A model generated the notes under the pieces. The model was given only the letters and a program-made list of their open reading frames with translations. It was not told the DNA's origin and ran no database searches. Shown here piece by piece: positions 31,945 to 43,818 of a stretch of 64,000 bases of DNA; the first letter of the stretch is position 1, and every line of letters begins with the position of its first letter. A program made the position numbers and the translations under genes. The stretch is from Coix lacryma-jobi var. lacryma-jobi (Eukaryota > Streptophyta > Magnoliopsida > Poales > Poaceae): positions 23,554,842 through 23,618,841 of the forward strand of contig CM019822.1 in the NCBI GenBank assembly GCA_009763385.1. The letters run 5' to 3'.

Positions 31945-32680
31945 GAGCACCCCATCGTCAGGAGGGGAGCGGACTCTTGTGTGATGTCATAGCATGTAAC
32001 ATTTGTTTTCCATTTTTCGTTTAGCTCTCGCTAGCTGTGGGCAATCGTGTAGGGTGTTGTAGAAAACTTGAGAATGGATGTGTATCAGTTGTGTGGTTGC
32101 GATGACTCCGGATGGATCAAATTTTGCGTATGTTGGGGCAAAAACAGCTATATTTTTGAAGGATTTATAAGCTGGAAAATGGAATGGTTTCACCTCTACT
32201 GATTAACTACTTGTGCGGAACACTGAATAAATTCAGAACAACGAAAACCTCCTCGGAGAATTCCGTGGTACCGTAGCTTAGAAGCAAGTAGTAGCATGTT
32301 AGTTGCAGAAAAAAGCAAGGAGAGGCTTAAACGTTGTTATACTGACTACTGGGCTGCCCTATTTTCCTAGCACACTTTGACATCAGAACAGTATACTTAC
32401 AGGGAAGTAATTAAATCGAAGGAAACTACTTAACTACTGAGCTATCTAAAGAATGATGGCTGTGCTCGGCTGTGATTTTTCCACAGTGCCTAGCAGCTGT
32501 AGGTGCTCCAGTAATCCGATGATTTTTGGTATTCCGAAGTCTCCTGAAGATTCATGTGTATGGTATCTAAAGTATGATTTTTGGTATTCCGAAGTCTCCT
32601 GAAGATTCATGTACTACTGGAGAACAGGCCTTTGGACGATTTGCAAAATCAGCATTAGTCACAGAAAAATTTGCGCCTGG
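31945..32680. other. CCT1 3' UTR and intergenic sequence
   Basis: The first ~250 bp after the stop are probably the CCT1 3' UTR; AATAAA occurs at about 32226. The rest is unique AT-rich sequence. A 39-bp direct duplication lies at 32519-32557 and 32574-32612, just before the CACTA end. No gene is seen. Confidence 0.5.
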
Positions 32681-32965
32681 GACTAGAAAGGTCTTTAACC
32701 CACACCAACCGGGGCTAAAGTTCCCCAGCCCAACGGCTCATTTGTGAGAGGGGCCTTTAGTCCCGGTTGGTGTTACCAACCGGGGCTAAAGGCCAATCTT
32801 TAGCCCCGGTTGGTGTATCCAGCCGGGGCTAAATGTTGACATCTTTAGCCCCGGTTGGTAACACCAACCAGGACTAAAAGGTTTTTGCCCCGGTTGGTAT
32901 ATCCAGCCGAGGCTAAATGTTGGAATTTAGCCCCGGCTGGGGATAATGACCGAGGCTAAATGTCC
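32681..32965. repeat. CACTA element A subterminal repeats
   Basis: There are at least eight alternating copies of (T)TTAG(T/C)CCCGG(T/C)TGG and its complement, spaced 20-40 bp. Adjacent copies face each other, so the RNA would fold into a series of hairpins. Such repeats are transposase-binding sites at CACTA ends. Confidence 0.85.
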
Positions 32966-33279
32966 CTCCCTATATTTGAATTGTTCTTCCACCTCCAGCC
33001 GTGTGCCCGAGCTCCTGTCTTCATTTTTTCTTCATTCAGTCACTTGCTTGCTTGTTTGCTCTCTTCTCCGGTGATTTTTGTTTGTTAACACATCTCCGAC
33101 GATTGATTTATTTCATCACATCTACACCGCCATTGACTCCTTGAAAGGTTACTAGCTTCAGTTTTTCATTTTTGTAGTTGCCACATATATATATATATAT
33201 GGTTTTTGAAGCTGTTTTGAGTTCATTGACTTGATAGTTCAAATTAGTACTCTAAAAACGAAATATGACTGTTTAATTA

Positions 33280-33880
33280 GTTTATTTTAATCTTTTAGAG
33301 AAATAGAGATCATTTTTTAGAAAAAATAGAAATATATAATACTTTAGTTTACAAAATGTGACTGGTTTAATTAGTTTAGTTTCATTTTTTTTTGAGAAAT
33401 AGAGATTATTTAAATCATTTTGTTTATAAAAATTGGAAATATATAATACTTTAGTTTACAAAATGTGACCGGTTTAATTAGTTTATTTTATTTTTTTTGG
33501 AGAAATAGAGATCATTTAAATTATTTGTTTACAAAAATTAGAAATATATAATACTTTACTTTACAAAATATGACCGGTTTAACTGGTTTATTTTAATCTT
33601 TTAGAGAAATAGAGATCATTTAAATCATTTTTTACAAAAAATAGAAATATATAATACTTTAGTTTACAAAATGTGACTGGTTTAATTAGTTTAGTTTATT
33701 TTTTTTGGAGAAATAGATATTATTTAAATCATTTGTTTATAAAAATTAGAAATATATAATACTTTACAAAATGTGACCGGTTTGATTAGTTTTTTTTTTT
33801 GGAGAAATAGAGATCATTTAAATCATTTGTTTACAAAAATTAGAAATATATAATATAATACTTTAGTTTACTACTCAACT
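33280..33880. repeat. AT-rich tandem repeat, ~105-bp unit, in the CACTA A leader
   Basis: The marker AATATATAAT recurs at 33331, 33438, 33543, 33646, 33751 and 33845, a period of about 94-107 bp. Units carry GTGACCGGTTTAATTAGTTTA and AGAAATAGAGATCATTTAAAT blocks with small differences. A short (AT)n run lies upstream at about 33187-33200. Confidence 0.85.
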
Positions 33881-33894
33881 ACAAATGCAGAAGG

Positions 33895-34131
33895 ATGTCT
33901 GCTTGGTATGTTGTTTTCGAGGGCACCAAGCCAGGTATTTACATCAGCTAGGCCGAGTGCAGTCAGTATGTCCTCAAAGTTAAGGGAGCTGTGCATAAAA
34001 AGTACAAGTCTTTTGAGGAAGCTTCTGCAGCTCTAGAGGCTTTCAACTCAAGAATCAACTCAATTCCTACTGCACCTACCTCTACCTTACCTTCCTATCA
34101 GGTTGGAGTGGCAGGCAGTCCATCTTGTTAG
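33895..34131 (+). pseudogene. Viroplasmin-like / RNase H1 N-terminal domain ORF with an internal stop
   Basis: A 79-codon frame starts at ATG 33895 (WYVVFEGTKPGIY) and ends at TAG 34129. It matches the small nucleic-acid-binding fold found at the N-terminus of eukaryotic RNase H1 and in caulimovirus viroplasmin. An in-frame TAG at 33949-33951 falls where this fold normally has Trp. Downstream residues (KYKSFEEASAAL) keep the family pattern. It lies between the CACTA leader and the transposase and may be part of the element's transcript. Function in the element is unknown. Confidence 0.65.
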
Positions 34132-34429
34132 ACTGTGATGTGGAAAAAATATGCAGGTGTTGTTAGTTGCTTTGGTTGTGGCCAAGTGGATGAAGCTGCA
34201 CTGTTATCTTGATGTAATAATTAATTAGACAAGTTCAACTGCTACTACTTATATGCCACCAGTGATGCTTACTAAATTTGGGTGTCATGAACTTGTTTAT
34301 AAATTTGAGCTAAAAAATTAAATTTGTTGATAAGAATGAGAGATATAACTATGTTATATGTCATTTTATAATTTCATTTGTTTATAAGAATGAGAGATAT
34401 AATTATGTGATATGTCATATAATGCAGAC
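34132..34429. other. Spacer between viroplasmin-like ORF and transposase
   Basis: AT-rich sequence with no coding signal; probably an intron or leader of CACTA element A. Confidence 0.4.
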
Positions 34430-34861
34430 GAGGACACGTCACTGGATGTACAATGTCGATCGTCGCTCAAAAGAGTTCATTGATGGCGTGCATTATTTTT
34501 TAAGAGTGGCTGAGGCAAACAAGCGGAATGGTTTTATGTGCTGCCCATGTGCCCTTTGTAATAATTCGAAGGAATATTCTAGGTAAAGTAGTCTTCACTC
34601 ACACTTGTTCAAGTCGGGTTTCATGCCAAACTATAGTTGTTGGACGAAGCATGGAGAAACTGGGGTTATGATGGAAGAAGGTGAAGAAGAACAATTGGAC
34701 CCTGACGATGACATTATTGCTCAATACGGTGACTTTGGTGATACCGCAATGGGGGAAGGTGAAGAAGAGGCAAGTGCAGAAGACACACTCGCTGAAGATG
34801 ATGCTCTTGGTGATGTCATTCGTGATGCACAAAGAGATTGCAAAAGTGAAAAGGAGAAGGC
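34430..34861 (+). pseudogene. CACTA TNP2 transposase, N-terminal part (transposase-associated domain)
   Basis: The frame shows the transposase-associated domain of plant CACTA proteins: HWMYN, then EFIDGVHYFL, the CCPCALCNN zinc-binding motif, and HLFKSGFMPNYSCWTKHGE. A TAA at about 34585 interrupts it between the CPC motif and the HLFKSGF motif. A long acidic region (EEGEEEQLDPDDD) follows to the Sirevirus insertion point. The protein continues at 56394. Confidence 0.8.
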
Positions 34862-36749
34862 TGAAAGGTCCTAAATGGCTAGAGGGGGGTGAATAGCCTA
34901 TAAAAATTTCTACAACAACACTTAAGCAAGCTTGTTAGACAACTAAATGGCGAATTAAGTTTTGCGCTAGCTCTACAAAAGTGCAAGCCACCTATCCACA
35001 ATTATAGTTAATTATAATCTCTATGTCACACAATGTCTATGTTGCTATTTTACAACTAAATGAGCAAGAATAATTACAACTACACAAGATAAGTAATTTT
35101 AACTAGCTACAAGAAGATACAATTATCACTTGCAAGAATGTAACAAAGGTAAATACAAGTGATAGTAATGTGTATACCGAGCTGGGCAAGAGATCAATAG
35201 ATAGATACCAATGAATACCACGGAGACAAGATGACACAATGATTTTTCCTCCGAGGTTCACTTGCTTGCCGACAAGCTACGTCCCCGTTGTAGCGATACA
35301 CCCACTTGGAGGTTCACGCGCTAATAGGCATCACACGCCTAACCCACAACCGGGTGCCGCACAACCAACACAAGATGGGGATCCACAAGCTACGAGCAAT
35401 CCACTAGAGTTGCCTTTCGTGATCTCCCACGGGGAAGGCTCAAGAACCCCTCACAAATCACCGATTGGGGGCGGATACAATCACCAAATCCCCTCACCAA
35501 TCATCAAATCACGAACCGTCTAGGTGACGGCAATCACCAAGAGTAATAAGAAATCCTCAATCACAACAATCACCTAGTGCCACCAAATATGCAATCTCAA
35601 ATGCACACACTAGGGTTTCCCCTGAATCCTCTCCCAAATGAGCAACAAGCTAGGAGATGGAGAGGAGAGGGAGATGCTCTTGAGGCTCTCAAAATCAATC
35701 ACTAGAGCTCAATCTCTCACTTGAATGGAGCACAAATCCTTGGGAGTGAGAGAGGAGAGGGAGAGAGCTTGTTCTTCACTTAGGGTTATTCAAAATGAGC
35801 AAGAATGGGGAAAGAAGGAGTGGGGAAGAAAAGAGGAGGCAACCAGCCTTATCCCCTCACGCACAGGCTTCCTCTCTACTCAGCACCCGCACTGGAAATT
35901 CCAGTTAGCTCAACCTGGAAATTTCAGTGCGGGACCAACCAAAACCCCCTCAATGGCTCTCTCCAACGGTCGAACGAAACAGAAGTCCGAACCCGCACTG
36001 GAAATTCCAGACGGCGCCCCCTGGAATTTCCAGGGAGGGAGCGTCTCCCGACCACTGTCAAAGGTTCAAACCCGCACTGGAAATTTCAGGCGGCGCGCCC
36101 TGGAAATTCCAGGGTGGGAGCAGCCTTTGTGTCGAAAAGAACACGGACTGGAATTTCCAGCTCGGGCGACACCAATTTCCGGATGAAAGTGGAGAACCAA
36201 ACAGAGAACCCCTCTCTGGAATATCAACGAGCTAAGCTGGAATTTCCGACCACAGCCAACTTTCTTCTCTTTTTAAACCCTTTTAAGTGCTATCTCTTCT
36301 CACAAGCACCAAATCAAATTTAGCACTTGAGATAGCCTTTCACAAGGAATTTTATTTAGATTTCTCATCAATCTCACCACGTCACTAAGCGCAAAGTATA
36401 TGCAAATGAGACTCACACTTAGTGGCACTAGATAACCATTGTAATCAAATATTTCTCCTCTTTATAGTACGGTTATCTATCCTAAACCCGATCACACACT
36501 CTATTGCGTCTTGATCGGTAAAACAAAATGGCCTTAGGTTTTATACCTTTGCCTTGAGCCCATTTTGTTTTTCTCTTTCTTCATTTCCAAGTTGGAGCAC
36601 TTGATCACAATCTTTTGGTCATCTCCATCACATGAGTGTCATCTAGCTCCACCACTTGGACTTGGACCAACCTATCTTATAATCACTCTTAAGCATAGGG
36701 TTAGTCCAATAGGTTTCATCAATTAACCAAAACCAAACTAGGGCTTTCA
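34862..36749 (-). repeat. Sirevirus 3' LTR
   Basis: A 1888-bp LTR, matching the other LTR over its full length. Between about 35885 and 36245 it holds at least seven copies of a palindromic motif, CTGGAAATTCCAG and variants (for example near 35890, 35920, 35998, 36022, 36078, 36100 and 36150). Repeated palindromes in the LTR are a described trait of Sireviruses. Confidence 0.92.
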
Positions 36750-37858
36750 ATCTCCCCCTTTTTGGTAATTGATGACAACCTTCACAAAGATATGAATTAA
36801 ATTTGATTTTGAATTTGAGTTGCTTGTCCAAGCATTTTGTTCATGAGTAAGAATTGGACAATCACCACAAATTCGATTTTGGTAGTACTAGCTCCCCCTA
36901 CATATGTGCTTCATGAGTTTGGTTCAATTTGTTCACATATGCATGGATTGAAATTGTGGGAGAGATACTACTACCAAATGATGCTAAGGTATATAGAATG
37001 GACCTTTGAAGCGTGTTACCATCGGAGTGCACTTTTCATCATCATCCTTAGCACCATGAGTAGCTAGATATCACTTGTAAACACAAAAGACTAGATACCT
37101 CATGAGATCAACATTAGATGCAGGGTTCTAGTACCACTTGTGTAACATAATTAAAACACACCTAGCTAACTCATATGCATGCTAGTTCTCAAATCATCAT
37201 ACAAGTTCTATTACTAGCATACACCACACAAGCATGTTATTGAATTTAAGACTTGTACAATGCAACACTCATATGTATATGCGCATACAAATGCAACAAT
37301 AAGTTCATGAGCTTGCTCCCCCTACTTGTGTGCTCAAAGTTTAATTGATCCCCTTCCTTTGTCACTTCTCCCCCTTTGAGAATACTTTTCTTTATCTTTG
37401 TGACTTTCTCTCCCCCTTTGTCATTAAGTACCATAAAAGGCACACCAATTTTAGTAGGAGTTAAGTCAATCAATGGGTGATCAAAAACATAATATGGTTC
37501 AACCTAGCAAACTTGCATAAGATATTTAACACGGTTTGCTCAAGAGTAAACTTTTTCACACATCTTTCAATGGTTATCTTACTCATGTTGGTTAAACACT
37601 TGAATGCTTGTTTCCAAGATTAAACACTAGGTTCACAAGCCCAAAACATGTCATATGCTACCACTAGATCATATCAAACATAGAAGCAATAGTGGTACCA
37701 TATATACATTAAATTCATTTGATTTTCATGAATGAGCCTATATCATGCATGGAATGACTAAATGCACTAAACATGTCCTTAGCAAGGATGAATGCCATGC
37801 CAAACAATTTTACCTTTGCTTTGTCGAAGGAGAGGCATGTCATATAAAGGAGGGTGCA
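36750..37858 (-). other. Sirevirus spacer with several polypurine tracts
   Basis: A 1.1-kb region without a long ORF lies between RNase H and the 3' LTR. On the minus strand AAAGGGGGAGA-type tracts occur at 36751-36765 (adjacent to the LTR), 36890-36900, 37315-37323, 37367-37378 and 37408-37420. Multiple polypurine tracts upstream of the 3' LTR are typical of Sireviruses. No env-like gene can be supported here. Confidence 0.75.
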
Positions 37859-40504
37859 TCAACTCATATTTGAGAAATCAAGTATGTTCAATTCATTCCT
37901 TAGCTTGCAAAATCTCTTCTCATCAAGTGGTTTGGTGAATATATCGACAAGTTGGTCTTCGGTTCCCACACTCTCAATTGAAATATCACCCTTTTGTTGA
38001 TGATCTCTTATGAAGTGATGGCGAATGTCAATGTGCTTTGTTCTTGAATGTTGAATCAGATTGTTAGTGAGCTTCATCGCACTCTGATTGTCACATAGCA
38101 ATGGCACTTGTTTGAACTTGATTCCAAAATCATCCAAAGTTGCTCTCATCCATAGCAATTGTGCACAACAACTACCCGCGGATATGTATTCGGCTTTGGC
38201 GGTTGAAAGTGCAACACTATTTTGCTTCTTTGATGACCATGATACAAGTGATCTTCCAAGTAATTGACATGTGCCCGATGTGCTCTTTCTATCAACTTTG
38301 CATCCCGCATAATCGGAGTCCGAATAGCCAATCAACTCAAAGTTTGACCCCTTGGGATACCACAATCCAACATTTTGTGTATGCTTCAAATATCTTAATA
38401 TTCTTTTTGTTGCCTTCAAGTGACTCTCTCTTGGTGAGGCTTGAAATCTTGCACACATGCATACACTAAACATGACATCCGGCCTAGAAGCGGTCACATA
38501 GAGTAAGCTTCCAATCATAGACCGATATAACTTTTGATCTACCATGTTGCCACTAGCATCACTATCCAAATGTCCATTTGTTCCCATAGGTGTGCTAATA
38601 GCCTTTGCATCATCTAGACCAAACTTCTTGGGCATGTCTTTGATGTACTTGCCTTGACTTACAAATATGCCATTCTTCATTTGTTTGATTTGAAGACCAA
38701 GGAAGTAACTAAGCTCTCCAATCATGGACATCTCAAACTCATTTGCCATCATATTCCCAAACTCTTCACAAAACTCTTGGTTGGTTGACCCAAAGATAAT
38801 GTCATCAACATATATTTGCAACACAAATAAGTCTTTGGCAATCTTCTTGGTGAAAAGAGTAGTATCAACCTTGCCCATCTTGAACCCTTTAGAGAGTAGG
38901 AAATCCCTCAACCTCTCATACCATGCTCTTGGAGCTTGATTCAAACCATATAATGCCTTCTTGAGCTTGTAAACATGGTTGGGCTTCTTGTCATCTTCAA
39001 AACCGGGTGGTTGTTCAACATATACTAACTCATTAATGTAGCCATTCAAGAATGCACTCTTCACATCCAATTGATATAACTTGATGTCATGGGCACAAGC
39101 ATAAGCTAATAGAATTCTAATTGCTTCCAATCTTGCAACCGGTGCATATGTTTCTCCAAAGTCAAGACCTTCAACTTGTGTGTAACCTTGTGCTACTAAT
39201 CTTGCTTTGTTTCTCACTACTATGCCATCTTGATCTTGCATGTTGCGGAAAACCCATTTGGTTCCAATCACATTGTAGTTCTTTGGCCTCTCAACAAGTT
39301 CCCAAACTTGGTTGCAAGTGAAATTGTTTAGCTCTTCATGCATAGCATTTACCCAATCAACATCCATCAATGCATCTTCTATCTTGGTTGGTTCTAATGA
39401 TGATACAAATGAATAATGCTCACAAAATGAAGCCAATCTTGATCTTGTTTGCACACCACTTCTAATATCTCCAACAATTTGATCGATGGGATGATCTCTT
39501 GCAATGTTGGTTGGTTGGAGTATTTGCACTTGATTTCTTTGTTGAGATGAACTAGCTTGTTGATCTTCACTAGCACTTGATTGATCATGAGAACCACTAG
39601 CTTGATTTGCATCAACTTGCACATTGGAGGAGAACATTTGATCATCTTCCTCTTCAATCACTTGTCTTGGCCTAATATCACTGACATCCATGTTCTTCAT
39701 TGCATTTGCTAATTGAGTGCCTCTCACATCATCTAGATTTTCATTTTCTTCTTGAGACCCCTTGGTTTCATCAAACTCAACATCATGCACTTCTTCAAGA
39801 ATACCACTAGCCAAATTCCAAACTCTATATGCTTTGCTTGTGGTGGAATAACCAAGTAAGAAACCTTCATCACATTTCTTCTCAAATTTGCTCAATCTTG
39901 CACCCTTCTTCAAGATATAGCATTTACAACCAAACACTCTAAAATATGCAATATTGGGCTTTCTTCCATTTAATAGGTCATATGGTGTCTTCTCTAGCAT
40001 GCCATGGCAATAAAGACGGTTGCTACAATAGCAAGCCGTATTGATAGCTTCGGCCCAAAAAGAATGACTAACATTGTATTCACTAAGCATAGACCTTGCC
40101 ATCTCAATCAAAGTTCTATTCTTTCTTTCAACAATCCCATTTGATTGCGGAGTGTACTTGGGTGAGAATTGATGTCTAATGCCAAAGTCATCACACAACT
40201 CATCAACTCTTGTATTCTTAAATTCACTCCCATTGTCACTTCTAACTCTCTTGATTGTTGTTTCAAACTCATTTTGGCATCTCTTGACAAAAGTTTTGAA
40301 GATATCAAATGTTTCACTCTTGTCACTAAGAAAGAAGACCCATGTGTATCTAGTGTAATCATCCACTATCACAAAGCCATATTTATTTCCACTGATGCTA
40401 GTGTATGTTGTTGGTCCAAATAAATCCATGTGTAACAATTCAAATGCTTTGCTAGTACTCATCATGCTTTTCTTAGGATGGTAGTTACCAACTTGTTTGC
40501 CGGC
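37859..40504 (-). pseudogene. Sirevirus pol: integrase, reverse transcriptase, RNase H
   Basis: One open frame of about 880 codons ends at the stop at 37859. In order it has the integrase core (HMDLFGP, SDNGSEF and VERKNR carry the D, D and E), a GKR-like linker, the reverse transcriptase (VDVKSAFLNG; catalytic YVDDIIFGS) and the copia RNase H (YSDSDYAG, STAKAEY, LCDNQSA, TKHIDIRHH). This part has no internal stop. The frame is cut from the upstream half of integrase by a TAA at 40505-40507, so the polyprotein as a whole is broken. Confidence 0.9.
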
Positions 40505-41040
40505 TTAACGAGAGCTACAAAGTTTATCCTTCTCAAAGGTGACATCTTTCAAGCCTCTAACTAGATCATGTTTCACTATCTTGTTCAATTGTTTCATTCC
40601 AACATGACCAAGCCTTCTATGCCATAACCAACCCAGACTAGATTTAGTGAACAAGCATGTTGACAATTGGGTTTCACTAGCATTGAAATCAACCAAGTAT
40701 AGGTTCTCATATCTAAATCCTTTGAATATCAAATTAGAGCCATCTACACTTATGATCTCTACATCATCAACTCCAAATATACATTTGAAACCAAGATCAC
40801 ACAATTGAGCAACTGATAATAGATTGAAGTTCAAGCTCTCAACTAGCAACCCATTGGAAATGCTCATGTCATTGGATATTGCAATCTTACCAAGCCCTTT
40901 AACCTTGCCTTTTCCATTGTCACCAAATGTGATAGAATCAAAACCATTATTGCCACTTGAATTGATTGAATTGAACATTCTTGAATCCCCGGTCATATGT
41001 TGAGTGCACCCACTATCAAGCACCCAATGCCTCCCTCCGG
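40505..41040 (-). pseudogene. Sirevirus protease and integrase zinc-binding region
   Basis: This frame carries the retropepsin active site (DSGCTQHM) and the GAG-pre-integrase zinc region (WHRRLGHVGM). It ends at TAA 40505-40507, next to where the zinc-binding Cys is expected; an Arg codon precedes the stop. It is in the same frame as the integrase-RT part but shifted by one base from the gag frame. Confidence 0.85.
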
Positions 41041-41066
41041 CTTTATAGTTGACCTACAAGAACAAA

Positions 41067-43091
41067 TCAATTCTTTTTAGGTACCCAAACCTTTTTGGGT
41101 CCTCCAAGGTTAGTGACCAAACTCTTTGGTACCCAAATGGCTTTCTTCTTTGAGCCCACAATTGGTGCACCAATGAATTTAGCTTTCACACCATTAACAC
41201 CCTTAGTAAGCAAATAGCAAAAATCAAATTGAATAGAGGATACATTAGCATTCTTGTTCTTGTTCTTGCAATATTGCTCTACATGCCCACTTTGCTTGCA
41301 TCTAGTGCAAAACCGACCATTGGTCTTCACAAAACTAGTCTTGTGAGTAGCAAAAGCCGCCTTGCCATTCTTAGGGGTATATCCCAATCCCTCTTTGTTG
41401 AGAGAAAAGCGTTGGCTACCCAAGCACTTAAGCAAGCGGGCCTCACCACCATAGGCTTTACCTAAGGCGTGAGTGAGCTCATTTACCTCCCTCTTCAATG
41501 TCTCATTCTCAACCATGAGTGAGGCATCACAAGTGAAGCCATCATCCATAGATGAAGTAGTAGTGGTAGATGATGAGCTACATGAAGGGTTAGTAGGATC
41601 AATAACAATAGGCTTATAGAATGATTCACCAATTATATCACAAGCTATGCCTATGTCACATGTTTCAACCACATCCTCAATTTTAGCTTGATCAATAAGT
41701 GAGGAGTGAGCTTTCTTAAGCTTAGTGTGAGCATTTCCAAGCTCCTCATGGGCTTCCACTAGCCTCTCATGAGTAGCATTGAGCTCCTCAAAGGATTGCT
41801 CAAGAGCTTTTAGTCTCTTTTGCAATTCTTTGCACTCCTTTCTCTTTTTATCAAAGTGTTCTCTAGCATCATCAAGCATTTCAAATAATTCATCTTTAGT
41901 GGGTTCATCATCATCATCATCACTCTCATCATCATCGGATTGTACCTTTGTGGCCTTAGCCATGAAGCATGATGGAGTATCGAAGATAGAAGGCTTGTTG
42001 TTGATAGCAGTGCTTGCAAGTGCCTTCTTCTTGCTTGCCTTGCGGTCATCATCATCATTATCATCATCACTATCACTTGTGGATGCATCACTATCCCAAG
42101 TGACCATATATGATTGCCCCTTCTTCTTGATGAACTCTTTCTTCTCCTTCTTTTCCTTCTTCTTGCCCTTCTTGTTGTCATCATCATTTTCACTATTATA
42201 TGGACATTGAGCAACAAGATAGTCCTTGCTACCGCACTTGAAGCACCTCCTAGGTTCATCCTTGTTCTTGTATGAGGTCTTCTTCCTCCTTGCCCGGTAG
42301 CCCTTCTTCTTCATGAATTTGCCAAATCTTTTGACAAATAAAGCCATCTCTTCATCCTCATCATCACAAGCATTGGAGCAATCGTCTTAACTAGATTCTT
42401 CTTTCTTTGCTTTGCCCTTGCTCTTGGATGATGATGTTGTGGCTTTGAATGCCACACTTTTCTTCTTCTCATCCTTCTTCTCTTCTTCTTCATTCTCTTC
42501 TCTATATGTGTCATCGGTCATCACATCTCCAAGCACATGGTTTGGTGTCATTGTGTCCAAACCACTCCTCACTAGCAAAGTAACCAACATACCAAACCTC
42601 TTTGGGAGGCATCTCAAGAACTTGTGTGAGAAGTCCTTGTCCTTCACTTCTTCTCCAAGTGCCTTTAGATCATTGACTAGCACTTGTAGCCTATTGAACA
42701 TCTCCGGCACACTCTCATCTTCCTTCATCTTGAAGCTTGCAAATTTTTCTTTGAGGATATATGCTTTTGCACCCTTCACCGCTTGAGTACCCTCATATGA
42801 CTCTTCTAGCTTCTTCCAAGCCTCATTTGCCAACTCCATGACCTTGATTTGCTCAAACACATTTGCATCAATTGCATCATGAATAGCACTAAGAGCAATA
42901 TCATTGTTTTGCATCTTCTCTTCTTCGGCATTGGTGGGATGCTCCGGATCAGCAATCTCAATCTTTGTTTCTACCACACTCCAAATATTTCTATTGATTG
43001 ACTTGATGTGAGTAGTCATCTTTGCCTTTCAATAACTATAATTGGTGCCATCAAATTGGGGTGGCCTTTTGGTGTTGTTGATTTGAGCCAT
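41067..43091 (-). pseudogene. Sirevirus gag
   Basis: The frame starts at ATG 43091. It has the UBN2-type capsid domain (FASFKMKEDESVPEMFNRL), a first CCHC knuckle in which the His is replaced by Tyr (CFKCGSKDYLVAQC), a long acidic and coiled-coil-like region, and a second intact knuckle (CTRCKQSGHVEQYC). In-frame stops lie at 43029-43031 (TGA at a Trp-like position) and 42387-42389 (TAA). The gag frame closes at 41067, and the protease is in a different frame. Confidence 0.85.
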
Positions 43092-43135
43092 TTTGACACC
43101 GAAGGTTGTTAAGCCTCAAATTAACGGTGACCTCG

Positions 43136-43147
43136 GCTCCGATACCA
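43136..43147 (-). other. Sirevirus primer-binding site (initiator Met tRNA)
   Basis: TGGTATCGGAGC on the minus strand, two bases inside the 5' LTR boundary at 43150. It matches the 3' end of plant initiator tRNA-Met. Confidence 0.85.
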
Positions 43148-43149
43148 CT

Positions 43150-43818
43150 TGAAAGGTCCTAAATGGCTAGAGGGGGGTGAATAGCCTATAAAAATTTCTA
43201 CAACAACACTTAAGCAAGCTTGTTAGACAACTAAATGGCGAATTAAGTTTTGCGCTAGCTCTACAAAAGTGCAAGCCACCTATCCACAATTATAGTTAAT
43301 TATAATCTCTATGTCACACAATATCTATGTTGCTATTTTACAACTAAATGAGCAAGAATAATTACAACTACACAAGATAAGTAATTTTAACTAGCTACAA
43401 GAAGATACAATTATCACTTGCAAGAATGTAACAAAGGTAAATACAAGTGATAGTAATGTGTATACCGAGCCGGGCAAGAGATCAATAGATAGATACCAAT
43501 GAATACCACGGAGACAAGATGACACAATGATTTTTCCTCCGAGGTTCACTTGCTTGCCGGCAAGCTACGTCCCCGTTGTAGCGATACACCCACTTGGAGG
43601 TTCACGCGCTAATAGGCATCACACGCCTAACCCACAACCGGGTGCCGCACAACCAACACAAGATGGGGATCCACAAGCTACGAGCAATCGACTAGAGTTG
43701 CCTTTCGTGATCTCCCACGGGGAAGGCTCAAGAACACCTCACAAATCACCGATTGGGGGCGGATACAATCACCAAATCCCCTCACCAATCATCAAATCAC
43801 CAACCGTCTAGGTGACGG
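43150..43818 (-). repeat. Sirevirus 5' LTR, inner portion
   Basis: The first 669 bp of the right-hand LTR, matching 34862-35530. It breaks at GACGG (43814-43818), where the middle nested element begins. Confidence 0.92.

Noticed and set aside
36750..37858. env-like gene in the Sirevirus
   Set aside because: Only short frames (75 codons or less); no transmembrane or coiled-coil pattern could be supported.
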